Below the pieces are notes generated by a model, which saw only the letters and a list, made by a program, of their open reading frames with translations, was not told the origin of the DNA and searched no databases. Below, one piece after another: positions 35,847 through 47,298 of a stretch of 64,000 nt of DNA (its first letter is position 1; the number at the start of each line of letters is the position of its first letter). The position numbers were made by a program, and so were the translations under genes. This DNA comes from UMGS1519 sp050951005 (lineage in GTDB: Bacteria > Actinomycetota > Coriobacteriia > Coriobacteriales > Eggerthellaceae): the NCBI GenBank assembly GCA_050951005.1, contig JBMNIP010000002.1:434001-498000 (forward strand). Reading direction: 5' to 3'.

Positions 35847-36887
35847 CTAGCCCCTCCTGCGCGGATGGCCGGTGCGCTTACGTTTGCGCGCCGCTTCCTC
35901 ACGCCTCGCTTTTCCGCGTTCGTTCTCATCCATTAAATCATGAAATGCACGCAATCTCGAAGAACTCAACGTACCTGCAGAAACCGCCGCCCGCACTGCA
36001 CATCCCGGCTCGTCCTTATGGCGGCAGTCGCGGAAACGACACGAATCCGCAAGCGACATGATGTCGGGAAACGTAGCGGCGATGCCCGCATCGGCATTCC
36101 ACAGCCCCAAACCTCTGACTCCGGGCATATCGACGATTCGACCGCCGCCGGGTACGTCGATGATCTCGCGGGACACCGTGGTATGGCGCCCGCGGCCGTC
36201 GCTGCTGCGAACCGCGTTGGTAGCCTGCACCTGCCGTCCCACCAGCACGTTGACGAGACTCGATTTGCCGACGCCGGAGCGTCCCATCATCACAGCCGTT
36301 CCGGTACCGATTGCCCAGCGCACTGCCTCGACGCTCTTCGGATCCTCATCGGTGACCACGAGGACTTCCACCTCGTCGCCGACGATGGAATGCACGGTAT
36401 CGCGGACTTCGCCCACCTGGTCCTCGCTCTCGGCCAAATCGGCTTTCGTAAGCACCACGAGAACCTGCGCCCCGGTCTCGAAGGCAAGTACCAGCTCTCG
36501 CTCGAGTCGATGGAGGTTCAGATCCGCCAGCGGTTGGGCCACGATAACCAGATCGAAGTTGGCGGCGAGGGTCTGCGGCAGGGTCCGCTCCGCCGGATCC
36601 TTGCGAACCAGCACATGACGACGCGGGAGGATCTCTTCGATTTGGGCGACATCGAGCTCTTGGGGACGGGAAATCCGCACCTTGTCGCCGATGACGGCAC
36701 GCATATCGGCGTTCTTCACCAGGGAAACGGCATGTCGGCAACGTTCCAGGCGCCCATCGGGCAATCGGACAAGCGGATAACCCCGATCGAGTTTCACAAC
36801 CTCGCCGATAATCGCACCTTCACCATGCGGCGATGCGTTCGGTGCGAGCATCGGCGCAGCCTTCTGTTCGCGGTCGCCTTCGGTCAT
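35847..36887 (-). CDS. rsgA: Ribosome biogenesis GTPase RsgA
   Basis: A 346-residue circularly permuted GTPase that checks late 30S subunit maturation. An OB domain (about 25-95) precedes the permuted G motifs: TKAD (G4) near 152, GRSGVGKSSLVN (G1) near 198, DMPGVRG (G3) near 248, then a zinc-binding C-terminal CX6-CxH-type segment (DSCRFRDCRHKDEPGC). The start codon overlaps the previous gene's stop by 4 bp (ATGA), supporting this start. The tail is rich in Arg and Lys. Confidence 0.94.
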   Translation of the reverse strand: MTEGDREQKAAPMLAPNASPHGEGAIIGEVVKLDRGYPLVRLPDGRLERCRHAVSLVKNADMRAVIGDKVRISRPQELDVAQIEEILPRRHVLVRKDPAERTLPQTLAANFDLVIVAQPLADLNLHRLERELVLAFETGAQVLVVLTKADLAESEDQVGEVRDTVHSIVGDEVEVLVVTDEDPKSVEAVRWAIGTGTAVMMGRSGVGKSSLVNVLVGRQVQATNAVRSSDGRGRHTTVSREIIDVPGGGRIVDMPGVRGLGLWNADAGIAATFPDIMSLADSCRFRDCRHKDEPGCAVRAAVSAGTLSSSRLRAFHDLMDENERGKARREEAARKRKRTGHPRRRG

Positions 36888-37507
36888 CGAGCCCTCGCCC
36901 GGAAGCGGTGATAGGCGAAATACAGTCCCGCTCCGAGTACAACCAGCAATGCGCCGCCGACGAGCTTGTCCACATCAAGGGAGTCTGACGATTGCCGACC
37001 CGGTTCTACGACGACGAGGTCCGTGGCGTGGATATCTTCCAATCCTTCGTCGCTTGCGCAGTTGGCATGGAACGTACCCATGATCCGCACTGTGGAACCG
37101 GTGACCCCGTATCGCCCATATGTGTCGATGAGATCCGCCTGCGACTTGCTGACCAGTACCTGGATGCTTCCGGCATCCTCGTCGGAAGGCGCCGACACCG
37201 TAATCCAGCAATAGGAAGAATTGCTTTCATCGTTGATGCGGTCGCCCACCACTTCGCCGGTGATCTGCACGGTCTGCTTGTCGTAGTAGGTATTGTTCGC
37301 ACTGAGGTCCGCGATCTTCGCCTCGTAGATGAACGACCCGTCCGGCAGCTGGCCGGTGTCCACATCGTTCTTCTCGGCAAACGCCGGCTCGCAGGCCGCA
37401 AAGCAGAGCACGACCGCCAGGCATACCGCCCATATCAGGAAACGTTCGCCAGCCGACCGAGGGCTGTTCGACCGCGGCAACGCCATCATCGCCCGTATCT
37501 CCCTCAT
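36884..37507 (-). CDS. Envelope protein with OB-fold-like domain
   Basis: A protein of about 207 residues with an N-terminal hydrophobic signal (about 19-38, AFA-type cleavage), an extracytoplasmic domain resembling an OB fold (VQITGEVVGDRI...STVRIMGTF, about 65-165) and one C-terminal membrane helix followed by basic residues. No specific function is recognised. The ATG at 37507 overlaps the trkH stop (TGATG); an ATG at 37489 with GAGGGAG upstream is equally possible. It sits between trkH and rsgA in a coupled string of genes. Confidence 0.72.
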   Translation of the reverse strand: MREIRAMMALPRSNSPRSAGERFLIWAVCLAVVLCFAACEPAFAEKNDVDTGQLPDGSFIYEAKIADLSANNTYYDKQTVQITGEVVGDRINDESNSSYCWITVSAPSDEDAGSIQVLVSKSQADLIDTYGRYGVTGSTVRIMGTFHANCASDEGLEDIHATDLVVVEPGRQSSDSLDVDKLVGGALLVVLGAGLYFAYHRFRARAR

Positions 37508-39024
37508 CAGTTGGACCGCCTCCTGATACGAGGCTTCAACGATGCGAAGATCTTTGCAATCAGCGCAAACAGCGTCACGAATTCCAGACGGCCGGCCCAC
37601 ATCTCGAAGATATACAGCAGCTCCAACCCAACGGGCATGTCCGACGAGACGATTCCCGCCGTCAAACCGCCATTGCTGGCCATAGCCACCGAGTCGAAGA
37701 TGGCCGTGGTCGCGTCATAGCCGTAGGCGACGCCCACAAGCGAACCGACTGCGTACATCCCCACGAACAAGGCGAAGATGGTCATAGCCTCTTTCATCAT
37801 GCTGTCATCGATGATCTGGCGCCCGACATGGCGATACGAGCTGACCGAGCGCATCGACTCCGGCGACGCCGTCTTCTTGATGGTGGATTCCACCGAGCGT
37901 GCGATGATGGCCAGACGGCGCAGCTTGATGCCGCCGGCAGTACTGCCGGCAGAGAGGCCGGCGGACATGGCAAGCGCCAGCACGAAGAAAGCGCCCGTCG
38001 TGGCCAGAAGCGCCAGCTTGTCCGGCGTAATCGTGCTGAAGCCCGTCGTGCTGGCCGCCGCGATGATCATGAACAGCCCACGCCGCATGAGCGCCGGCGC
38101 GCTGGAGAACACCGAGCTTGCCGACAGGGCGAACACACCGATGACCACCAAGAGCGTCAGCCACAGGAACATGGTCTTCAATTCGGTATCGCGCAGTACC
38201 TCGCTGAACTTCCCGCGCCACGCTGCCGCATAGAGACCGAAGTTCACACCGCCGAGGAGCATCATCACCATCAGGATGACCTCCATGACGGTGGAGTGGT
38301 AGTAGTAGATATTCGATGACATGGGAGTGAATCCGGCGGTCATCAGCGCCGATATCGCAATCCATATCCCATGCAGGATGGCGCGCGCCGGCTCCATACC
38401 CGCTAAGAGGCAGAGCGCAATCAGAATCAAGGAGAAGAACCCGATCATCATCAGGGAGATGCGGGCGATCAGACGGGTCGTCTGCACTACATTGGGAAGC
38501 ACATGCTCATCGCGGCCCTCCGACGAGTACAGAGAGGAGCCCGACCCTGCAAACAGGCCGAGCGACAGCATAACGACTACCAGTCCCATGCCCCCCATGA
38601 GATGCATGATGAAGCGCCACATGTTGTCGGCATAGGAAAGATGATCCAGATCCGAGATGACGCTCGCGCCGGTAGAGGTGAATCCCGATACGGAATCGAA
38701 GAGCGCATCGAGATACGATCCGAAATGTCCCGACCCGTAAAGCGGGATGGCGCCGATCAGTGCCAGCACGATCCAGGCGAAACCGACCACGGCCAATGCC
38801 TGCTGGCGGTTCAGCTGGCGCGGAGTCGAGCAGACCCAGCACATGCTGCTGCCGATGATCAGGGATGCTCCGATCGAGTACAGGTAGCGGACTGCCGGAT
38901 CCCATTCTTGGAAGATGATTGCGATAATCAACGGAATGGTCTGAGCCACCGCCACCAGCAGAACCAAGTCTCCTAGGTAATGGCCGATGGTACGGAAGTC
39001 GGAGAATGTATAGCGTTGCCACAT
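37507..39024 (-). CDS. trkH: TrkH-type potassium channel subunit
   Basis: A 505-residue membrane protein of the TrkH/KtrB superfamily, with four M1-P-M2-like repeats. Pore loops are seen at GFTSTGASV (about 114-122), TAGFTPMS (about 231), TTGFSTIT (about 350) and SNGGLTAG (about 460), each giving the filter glycine. It should form the K+ pathway gated by the two TrkA proteins at 22.3-23.6 kb. A 45-residue membrane peptide is encoded 18 bp upstream, and the downstream gene is coupled by TGATG. Confidence 0.95.
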   Translation of the reverse strand: MWQRYTFSDFRTIGHYLGDLVLLVAVAQTIPLIIAIIFQEWDPAVRYLYSIGASLIIGSSMCWVCSTPRQLNRQQALAVVGFAWIVLALIGAIPLYGSGHFGSYLDALFDSVSGFTSTGASVISDLDHLSYADNMWRFIMHLMGGMGLVVVMLSLGLFAGSGSSLYSSEGRDEHVLPNVVQTTRLIARISLMMIGFFSLILIALCLLAGMEPARAILHGIWIAISALMTAGFTPMSSNIYYYHSTVMEVILMVMMLLGGVNFGLYAAAWRGKFSEVLRDTELKTMFLWLTLLVVIGVFALSASSVFSSAPALMRRGLFMIIAAASTTGFSTITPDKLALLATTGAFFVLALAMSAGLSAGSTAGGIKLRRLAIIARSVESTIKKTASPESMRSVSSYRHVGRQIIDDSMMKEAMTIFALFVGMYAVGSLVGVAYGYDATTAIFDSVAMASNGGLTAGIVSSDMPVGLELLYIFEMWAGRLEFVTLFALIAKIFASLKPRIRRRSN

Positions 39025-39042
39025 GCGTGCGCCACCCGTTTC

Positions 39043-39180
39043 CTACCCGATGAAGAAGCGGAGCACGACGATGATCGCTTCGAGGATGAAGACGAACGCG
39101 ACCATCAGCATGACAACGGAGAGCATGCCGCTTATTGGGGTCTTGAGATCCCGTTTGATTTTTACCCGAGGCGTAGCCAT
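39043..39180 (-). CDS. Small single-helix membrane protein upstream of trkH
   Basis: A 45-residue reading frame (ATG 39180, stop TAG 39045-39043) with a basic N-terminus (MATPRVKIKRDLK) and one membrane helix of about 25 hydrophobic residues (ISGMLSVVMLMVAFVFILE onward). It fills the space between the HAD gene and trkH, ending 18 bp before trkH. The ribosome site is weak (GGTG), so expression needs proof. By position it could be an accessory subunit of the Trk complex, as KdpF is for Kdp; this is inference. Confidence 0.6.
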   Translation of the reverse strand: MATPRVKIKRDLKTPISGMLSVVMLMVAFVFILEAIIVVLRFFIG

Positions 39181-39227
39181 GGCGCCATTCTAGTACATTT
39201 CACCATTCGCAACACCTTAGCGCGCCG

Positions 39228-39896
39228 CTAGCGACCCCAAGCGGCAAGGAGTTCGGCAACATCGAGGTCGTCCAAACTCGCAATGCAGCGATCAGCCACC
39301 GACGCCAGTTCTTCGAAGCTGCCGGCATCATCGTGGTCGAACATGCCGATGGTGCGGTATCCGGCATCGTGCATGGCACGTACAGCATACAGCGAGTCGT
39401 CGATGCCCCAGGTATCTTCCTTGGCGACCCCGATACGTTTACAGGCGATCGCATAGATGCGCGGATCGCGCTTGGACATATCCACATCCTCGGTCGAGAC
39501 GATATCGTCGATGAATTCCGCCATGTTGCAACGAGCCAGTCCGATATCGAGCAGGGAATGTGCGGTAGAGGAAACCACCACGCAACCGACGCCCGCTTCG
39601 TGCAATGCTTTCACAAAGGAACGGGCACCAGGACGTTCCTCGCACTCGTTCGCGTAGAAGTCCCGCATGATGTCATCGATGATGCCGTAGACCTCTTCCC
39701 AGGTGGCACCGAGGGCCATGTGCTCATGGAACCACTGGCATACCTCGGGAACCGTCAGCGAATTCAACAGGGATTTCTCGTCCTGGGTCAGCGTCTGTCC
39801 CGCCCGCTCTGCCAGGCGGTTGTCGATATCGCGCCACGCTCCCATGGAGTCCAACAGCGTACCGTCGCAATCGAGGATCATGCCCTTCTTTCCCAT
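39228..39896 (-). CDS. HAD-superfamily phosphatase (PGP/beta-PGM-like)
   Basis: A 222-residue haloacid dehalogenase-type hydrolase: motif I DCDGTLLDS (nucleophile Asp near residue 9), motif II VVSSTA near 112, motif III K in SKRDPRIY near 148 and motif IV GIDDSLYAV near 171. An alpha-helical cap lies between motifs I and II, as in subfamily I phosphatases. ATG 39896 follows GGAAAGGAA. Substrate unknown. Confidence 0.88.
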   Translation of the reverse strand: MGKKGMILDCDGTLLDSMGAWRDIDNRLAERAGQTLTQDEKSLLNSLTVPEVCQWFHEHMALGATWEEVYGIIDDIMRDFYANECEERPGARSFVKALHEAGVGCVVVSSTAHSLLDIGLARCNMAEFIDDIVSTEDVDMSKRDPRIYAIACKRIGVAKEDTWGIDDSLYAVRAMHDAGYRTIGMFDHDDAGSFEELASVADRCIASLDDLDVAELLAAWGR

Positions 39897-39970
39897 GCGG
39901 GTTCCTTTCCAGTCGATGACCGGCAAACAAGGCCGCCAGCCGTATGCGATACCGCTTCTTGCAAGCGGAA

Positions 39971-40005
39971 AAGGCGGCAGGACCCGAACGGGTCGCTGCC
40001 GCCTT
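39971..40005 (-). terminator. Terminator after clpB
   Basis: A long stem (AAGGCGGCAG plus GACCC paired to GGGTC plus CTGCCGCCTT, one bulged G) with TTTTCC after it on the minus strand, 53 bp after the clpB stop. It ends the heat-shock operon. Confidence 0.8.
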
Positions 40006-40057
40006 CCCATGATAAGCGCAATCTTCTGTTCCAGGCGGTATTCCTCGAAAAGGTCGC

Positions 40058-42727
<2,670 letters not shown>

Positions 42728-42772
42728 ATATCCTCCATCGATGCCGGGGATGCCTCCCATCCCACGGCGGAT

Positions 42773-42823
42773 GCCGTTTCCTGGTCCTATGGAAACGGCT
42801 GCGAAGCATTGCCCCCGCAGCCG
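42773..42823 (-). promoter_or_regulatory. Two mutually exclusive hairpins in the clpB leader
   Basis: Read on the minus strand, hairpin A pairs CGGCTGCG with CGCAGCCG (42823-42816 with 42803-42796). Hairpin B pairs GCCGTTTCC with GGAAACGGC (42799-42791 with 42781-42773). They share four bases and cannot form together. The spacer could act as an attenuator, processing site or temperature-sensitive element for clpB. Confidence 0.5.
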
Positions 42824-42836
42824 CTGCCTTCGTTCG

Positions 42837-43223
42837 CTAGAGATCCATGAGCCGACGGATCGTATCGCTCGTCGATGGATCCATCAGCGAATTCACATGC
42901 TCACGGGTTTCCAGCTCGTGTACGCGGTCTGCCAGACGGCGCACCCGCTTGTGCAGGTCGTCGATTTCCTGGTCCCGTTCGTCTAACCGTCCTTGCAGAT
43001 CAAGGATTCGTATCACGCCGGCAAGGTTGATCCCCTCCGACGTCAAGCTGTTGATCATGTTCAGCCGGTCGATGTCTGCCTCCGAGTACATACGGGTATT
43101 CCCGCTGGTACGCTGGGGGGTAACCAAGCCCTTCTGCTCGTACATGCGCAAGGTCTGCGGATGCACGCCGGCCAACTGGGCGGCGATGCTGATCATATAC
43201 ACGGGACGGTTTCTATCATCCAT
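42837..43223 (-). CDS. hspR: Heat-shock repressor HspR
   Basis: A 128-residue MerR-family repressor of the actinobacterial heat-shock regulon. It has the family helix-turn-helix YMISIAAQLAGVHPQTLRMYEQKGLVTP (shown as positions 9-36) and a C-terminal coiled coil with charged residues. HspR binds inverted HAIR repeats and uses DnaK as co-repressor. The gene overlaps the dnaJ stop by one base (TAATG), and it lies inside the operon it should control. Confidence 0.94.
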   Translation of the reverse strand: MDDRNRPVYMISIAAQLAGVHPQTLRMYEQKGLVTPQRTSGNTRMYSEADIDRLNMINSLTSEGINLAGVIRILDLQGRLDERDQEIDDLHKRVRRLADRVHELETREHVNSLMDPSTSDTIRRLMDL

Positions 43224-44170
43224 TACCAGTTCCTCACCTTCTCAGTCGTTGCCGTGCGATACGCCTCAAGCGCCTCGCGCTGCCTATCGTTCAGTTTCTT
43301 GGGCACCTTTACTTCCAGAATCATCTTCAAATCGCCGTGGTCGGCGCTCTTCAGGCGCTTGGCTCCCTTGCCGCGCATTCGCAACGTCTTGCCGCTTGCG
43401 CTGCCCGCGGGAATCTTCACACGCACGCGTTTGCCGTTCGGAGTGGGAACCTCGACGGTTGCGCCCATTGCGGCTTCGTCGAAGGACACCGGAACGGTAA
43501 CCAGGACATCTGCCCCATCGCGTGTGAAATACGGATGAGGGGCGATGTGCGTAACCACCAGCAGGTCCCCGTTGGGCCCGCCATTGACACCGGGAGCGCC
43601 CATTCCGCTTTTACGGATGCGACCGCCCTCGACGGCTCCCTCGGGCACATGCACGGTTACCGTACGGGAATCGGATTCGCCCGGAACGCGCATGGTAATC
43701 GTCTTGCTGCAGCCTTTGAAGGCCTCGTCGAAGGTCACATTCAAATCGACCGTGACATCCTTGCCCTTCTGGGGCACCGGCTGCCCATAGCCTTGGCTTC
43801 CCATGAAATCCGAGAAGTCCCAATTCGTGCCGAAGGCGCCACCGCCGTTGCGAATGCTATCCAGGATATCCGCCCAGCTGTTGAAACCGGCAGCCGCAAA
43901 GGGATTTGCGCCCGCTGCCCCTGCTGCGCCTCCCCAACCGTGGGGAATCTGATTCTCGTTTGCTGTGCCGTATTGGTCGTAGAGCTTGCGCTTCTTGTCG
44001 TCGCTCAGGACCTCGTAGGCTTCGTTGATTTCCTTGAATTTCGTCTCGTCGCCGCCGGCATCGGGATGGTACTTGCGAGCCAGCTTGCGATAGGCTTTCT
44101 TGATCTCGTCAGGCTTCGCGGTGCGCGATACACCCAACGTTGCATAGTAATCCGGAGTCTTCGTAGGCAT
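43223..44170 (-). CDS. dnaJ: DnaJ-type co-chaperone without zinc finger (CbpA-like)
   Basis: A 315-residue class B J-protein. The J domain spans residues 1-70 with HPD at 35-37; a Gly/Ala/Asn-rich linker (about 78-130) and two C-terminal substrate-binding beta domains follow. The cysteine-rich zinc domain of classical DnaJ is absent. It stimulates DnaK ATPase and delivers clients. It lies between grpE and hspR in the heat-shock operon; another full DnaJ may exist elsewhere. Confidence 0.93.
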   Translation of the reverse strand: MPTKTPDYYATLGVSRTAKPDEIKKAYRKLARKYHPDAGGDETKFKEINEAYEVLSDDKKRKLYDQYGTANENQIPHGWGGAAGAAGANPFAAAGFNSWADILDSIRNGGGAFGTNWDFSDFMGSQGYGQPVPQKGKDVTVDLNVTFDEAFKGCSKTITMRVPGESDSRTVTVHVPEGAVEGGRIRKSGMGAPGVNGGPNGDLLVVTHIAPHPYFTRDGADVLVTVPVSFDEAAMGATVEVPTPNGKRVRVKIPAGSASGKTLRMRGKGAKRLKSADHGDLKMILEVKVPKKLNDRQREALEAYRTATTEKVRNW

Positions 44171-44195
44171 TACGCACCACCTCTCTATCTTACTT

Positions 44196-44286
44196 CAACC
44201 GCCGCGAAGACGTCCTTACCGCATCTGCGGCACCAGCGGACCTCTCGCGGCGGTTGCCTTGCTCATCGGGAAGATGTCGCTTCCCG
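44196..44286 (-). other. Structured spacer between grpE and dnaJ
   Basis: Within 116 bp of non-coding sequence a 7-bp hairpin (CGGGAAG/CTTCCCG, 44267-44286) abuts the grpE stop. Next is a 12-bp perfect outer stem (CAACCGCCGCGA with TCGCGGCGGTTG, 44196-44207 and 44245-44256). It encloses a smaller CCGCA-TC-TGCGG hairpin at 44219-44230. No T tract follows. Likely an RNA processing or differential-stability element. Confidence 0.6.
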
Positions 44287-45309
44287 TTATTCCTCGTCTT
44301 TGTCGTCCTCGTCCTTCGGACGCTGCGGGCCACCGGTGCTCACCTGCACCATTGCCGGGCGGATAACCTTGCCGCCCATCTTGTAGCCCTTCTGATACAC
44401 CTGCATGACGGTCTCATCGGGCACGTCGGTGTTCTCGACGGTACCCACCGCCTGATGCTGCAGGGAGTCGAACGCCTCGTCCTTCGGGTCGATGGCCTCG
44501 AGGCCGTCGCTCTCGAGAACATTCAGCATCTTGCTCTGAACAGCCTCGACGCCACCGAGAAGCTTGTCCACGCCGTTCTCGTTGGCATAGGCGATCGTGC
44601 GCTCGAAGTCGTCGAGCACGGGAAGCAGGTCCTTGACCAGATTCTCGTTCGCCCGCTCCTTCTCCTGCTGCCGATCCTCCGCCGTGCGGCGACGATAGGT
44701 ATCCCATTCAGCATGGAGACGCATGAATTTATCCTGCCAGTCGGCCGCGCTCTTCTGGGCCTGCTCGAGCAGATCGGCCGTCGTCTTCGCGGCGGCATCG
44801 GCCGCCGCTTCGGCGGTCTTGCCGGCGGCGTCTGCCGCCTGGGCGGCAGCCTCGGTTGCCTTCGAAGCGAAATCGCCGCCGGCATCCTTGGCGCCCTTTG
44901 CTGCTTGGGCGGCAGCATCCGCAGCAGAATCCGCAACGCTCGCAGCCGCCTCATAGGCACGGTCCGCTGCCTCGTTGGCAGCATCGTAAGCTTTATCCAT
45001 GGCTTCTCCTGCCGCGTTCATGGCCTCGACCGCCGCATCGGAGATGCGGGTCGAAGCACCGTTCGTGCTTTCCTCTGCGCGCTCGGCCGCCTCGGTCGCC
45101 ATATTCATGGCACGGGCCGTAGCATCTTTCGCACCGGCGCGGAACTCTTCGCCCATCTGCTTTCCCAGTTTGCGCCAAGCATCAGCCGCTTCCTTCATGG
45201 CGCTTCGTGCGCTGCTTGCCGGGGAATCGGGGGTAGCCGCTGCGTCCGTCTGCTTGGTTGCAGCATCCTCAGCAGTCTCAACAGCGTCTTTCTTCTTGGA
45301 ATCTGCCAT
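44287..45309 (-). CDS. grpE: GrpE nucleotide exchange factor with long alanine-rich extension
   Basis: A 340-residue GrpE, far longer than the usual 180-220. The C-terminal 155 residues are an ordinary GrpE: coiled coil containing FMRLHAEWDTYRRRT near 195-209, then VKDLLPVLDDFERTIAYA and the beta domain ending VRPAMV-like (VIRPAMVQVS). The first 185 residues are an Ala/Glu/Lys/Asp-rich helical extension with repeated AA-D-AA-E units, resembling LEA or apolipoprotein-like amphipathic helices. GrpE drives ADP release from DnaK; the extension may act in stress protection or thermosensing, which is inference. It begins 5 bp after the dnaK stop. Confidence 0.94.
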   Translation of the reverse strand: MADSKKKDAVETAEDAATKQTDAAATPDSPASSARSAMKEAADAWRKLGKQMGEEFRAGAKDATARAMNMATEAAERAEESTNGASTRISDAAVEAMNAAGEAMDKAYDAANEAADRAYEAAASVADSAADAAAQAAKGAKDAGGDFASKATEAAAQAADAAGKTAEAAADAAAKTTADLLEQAQKSAADWQDKFMRLHAEWDTYRRRTAEDRQQEKERANENLVKDLLPVLDDFERTIAYANENGVDKLLGGVEAVQSKMLNVLESDGLEAIDPKDEAFDSLQHQAVGTVENTDVPDETVMQVYQKGYKMGGKVIRPAMVQVSTGGPQRPKDEDDKDEE

Positions 45310-45314
45310 CGTGA

Positions 45315-47237
45315 CTACTTCCCTTCATTCTTGCTGTCGTCATCCACCACTTCGTAATCGGCATCGATCGTGTCATCGGAAGCCGAAGCATCTGCGGAAC
45401 CGGCAGCCGCGTCCGTCGGCTGGGCACCGGCAGCTTGACCGTTGCCGTAGGCGATCTCGGCCATCTTGTAGCCTGCCTGCTGCAGCTTCTCGGTAGCAGA
45501 CTTCATCGCCTCGACATCGTTTGCCTCGATAGCCGCATGGCCTGCCTGGATGGCTTCCTGCGCCTGCTGCTTCACGTCAGCCGGAACCTTGTCGCCCAAA
45601 TCGTTCAGGGTCTGCTCGGTGGCATTGGTCAGCGAATCGCAGTTGTTGCGGACCTCCGTCTCCTCGCGGCGCTTCTTGTCCTCCTCGGCATGCGCCTCGG
45701 CGTCCTTGACCATGCGGTCGACTTCGTCATCGGACAGCGCGGTCGAACCGGAGATGGTGATCTGCTGCTCGCGACCGGTTCCCAGATCCTTTGCGGAAAC
45801 ATTTACGATGCCGTTCGCGTCGATATCGAATGTGACCTCGATCTGCGGGACGCCGCGACGGGCAGCCGGAATTCCAGTCAGCTGGAAGCGACCCAGCGTC
45901 TTGTTGTCCGCAGCCATCTCGCGCTCGCCCTGCAGCACGTGAATCTCAACGGACGTCTGATTATCGGCCGCCGTGGAGTAGATCTCGGTCTTGCGGGTCG
46001 GAATCGTGGTGTTGCGGTCGATCATCTTGGTCATCACGCCGCCCATGGTCTCAACGCCCAGTGAAAGCGGGGTAACGTCCAGAAGCAGGATGCCCTCGAC
46101 GTCGCCGGCAAGAACGCCGCCTTGGACGGCTGCGCCCATAGCCACGACCTCGTCCGGGTTCACCGACATGTTCGGCTGCTTACCCGTGAGCTGCTTGACC
46201 AGTTCCTGCACTGCCGGCATACGAGTGGAACCGCCGACGAGGATGACCTCGTTGACATCGTTGGTGGTCAGGTCGGCATCCTTCAGCGCCTGCTCAACCG
46301 GCTTGCGGCAGCGATCCAGCAGATCCTTGGTAATGCGCTCGAACTCGATACGGGTCAGCGTGTAGTCCAGGTGCTTCGGGCCGCTTGCGTCTGCCGTGAT
46401 GAACGGCAGGTTGATGTTGGCCTGGGTCGTGTTGGACAGCTCCATCTTGGCTTTCTCCGCCGCTTCCTTCAGGCGCTGCAGAGCCATCTTGTCCTGGCGC
46501 AGGTCGATGCCGTTGTCGGTCTTGAACTTATCGGCCAGCCAGTCGATGATGCGCTGGTCCCAGTCGTCGCCGCCCAGATGGTTGTCGCCGGCGGTGGAGC
46601 AAACCTCGAACACGCCGTCGCCAAGCTCAAGGATGGACACATCGAAGGTGCCGCCGCCAAGGTCGAACACGAGGACCTTTTCGTCTTTGTTCGTCTTATC
46701 CAAGCCGTAGGCCAGTGCAGCCGCCGTCGGCTCGTTGATGATACGCAGAACTTCCAGTCCTGCGATCTTGCCGGCGTCCTTGGTTGCCTGACGCTGTGAG
46801 TCGTTGAAGTACGCAGGCACCGTAATGACCGCCTGGGTGATGGGGCTGCCGACGCGCTTCTCGGCGTCCTGTTTCATCTTCTGCAGCACAACCGCCGAAA
46901 TCTCCTCGGGCATGTAATCCTTGCCCTCGATATCAACAACTGCACGGCCATCCTTGCCGCTCTTAACATGATAGGAAACCGTCTTCTGCTCTTCGGAGGT
47001 CTCGGCGAAGGAACGGCCGATGAAGCGCTTGACGGAGGAAACGGTGTTTTCGGGATTGGTGACAGCCTGGTTCTTAGCAGCCTTGCCTACTACGCGCTCG
47101 CCGTCCTTACGGAAACCGACAACCGACGGAGTAGTGCGATCGCCCTCGGAATTGACGAGAATTTCGGGCTCCGAACCCTCCATTACCGCCATTGCGGAGT
47201 TCGTGGTACCCAAGTCGATACCAATAATCTTTCCCAT
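45315..47237 (-). CDS. dnaK: Chaperone DnaK (Hsp70)
   Basis: A 640-residue Hsp70. IIGIDLGTTNSAMAV starts the ATPase domain (1-375); the linker LLLDVTPLSLGVETMGG near 380-396 leads to the substrate-binding domain and helical lid, and the C-terminus is acidic (DDTIDADYEVVDDD). ATG 47237 follows GAAAGGACG. It is the first gene of the heat-shock operon and has its own promoter at 47334-47362 with a HAIR-like element. Confidence 0.98.
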   Translation of the reverse strand: MGKIIGIDLGTTNSAMAVMEGSEPEILVNSEGDRTTPSVVGFRKDGERVVGKAAKNQAVTNPENTVSSVKRFIGRSFAETSEEQKTVSYHVKSGKDGRAVVDIEGKDYMPEEISAVVLQKMKQDAEKRVGSPITQAVITVPAYFNDSQRQATKDAGKIAGLEVLRIINEPTAAALAYGLDKTNKDEKVLVFDLGGGTFDVSILELGDGVFEVCSTAGDNHLGGDDWDQRIIDWLADKFKTDNGIDLRQDKMALQRLKEAAEKAKMELSNTTQANINLPFITADASGPKHLDYTLTRIEFERITKDLLDRCRKPVEQALKDADLTTNDVNEVILVGGSTRMPAVQELVKQLTGKQPNMSVNPDEVVAMGAAVQGGVLAGDVEGILLLDVTPLSLGVETMGGVMTKMIDRNTTIPTRKTEIYSTAADNQTSVEIHVLQGEREMAADNKTLGRFQLTGIPAARRGVPQIEVTFDIDANGIVNVSAKDLGTGREQQITISGSTALSDDEVDRMVKDAEAHAEEDKKRREETEVRNNCDSLTNATEQTLNDLGDKVPADVKQQAQEAIQAGHAAIEANDVEAMKSATEKLQQAGYKMAEIAYGNGQAAGAQPTDAAAGSADASASDDTIDADYEVVDDDSKNEGK

Positions 47238-47298
47238 TATGCGTCCTTTCATAGAACCAACATGCCTGTTGCATAGAATTGCTTTCGTCGGCAGCAAG

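Noticed and set aside
35810..35850. tRNA-like T-loop (GGTTCGATTCCCC on the minus strand) after rsgA
   Set aside because: No matching acceptor stem, D arm or anticodon arm; the T stem itself is mismatched and the upstream part is the rsgA coding end.
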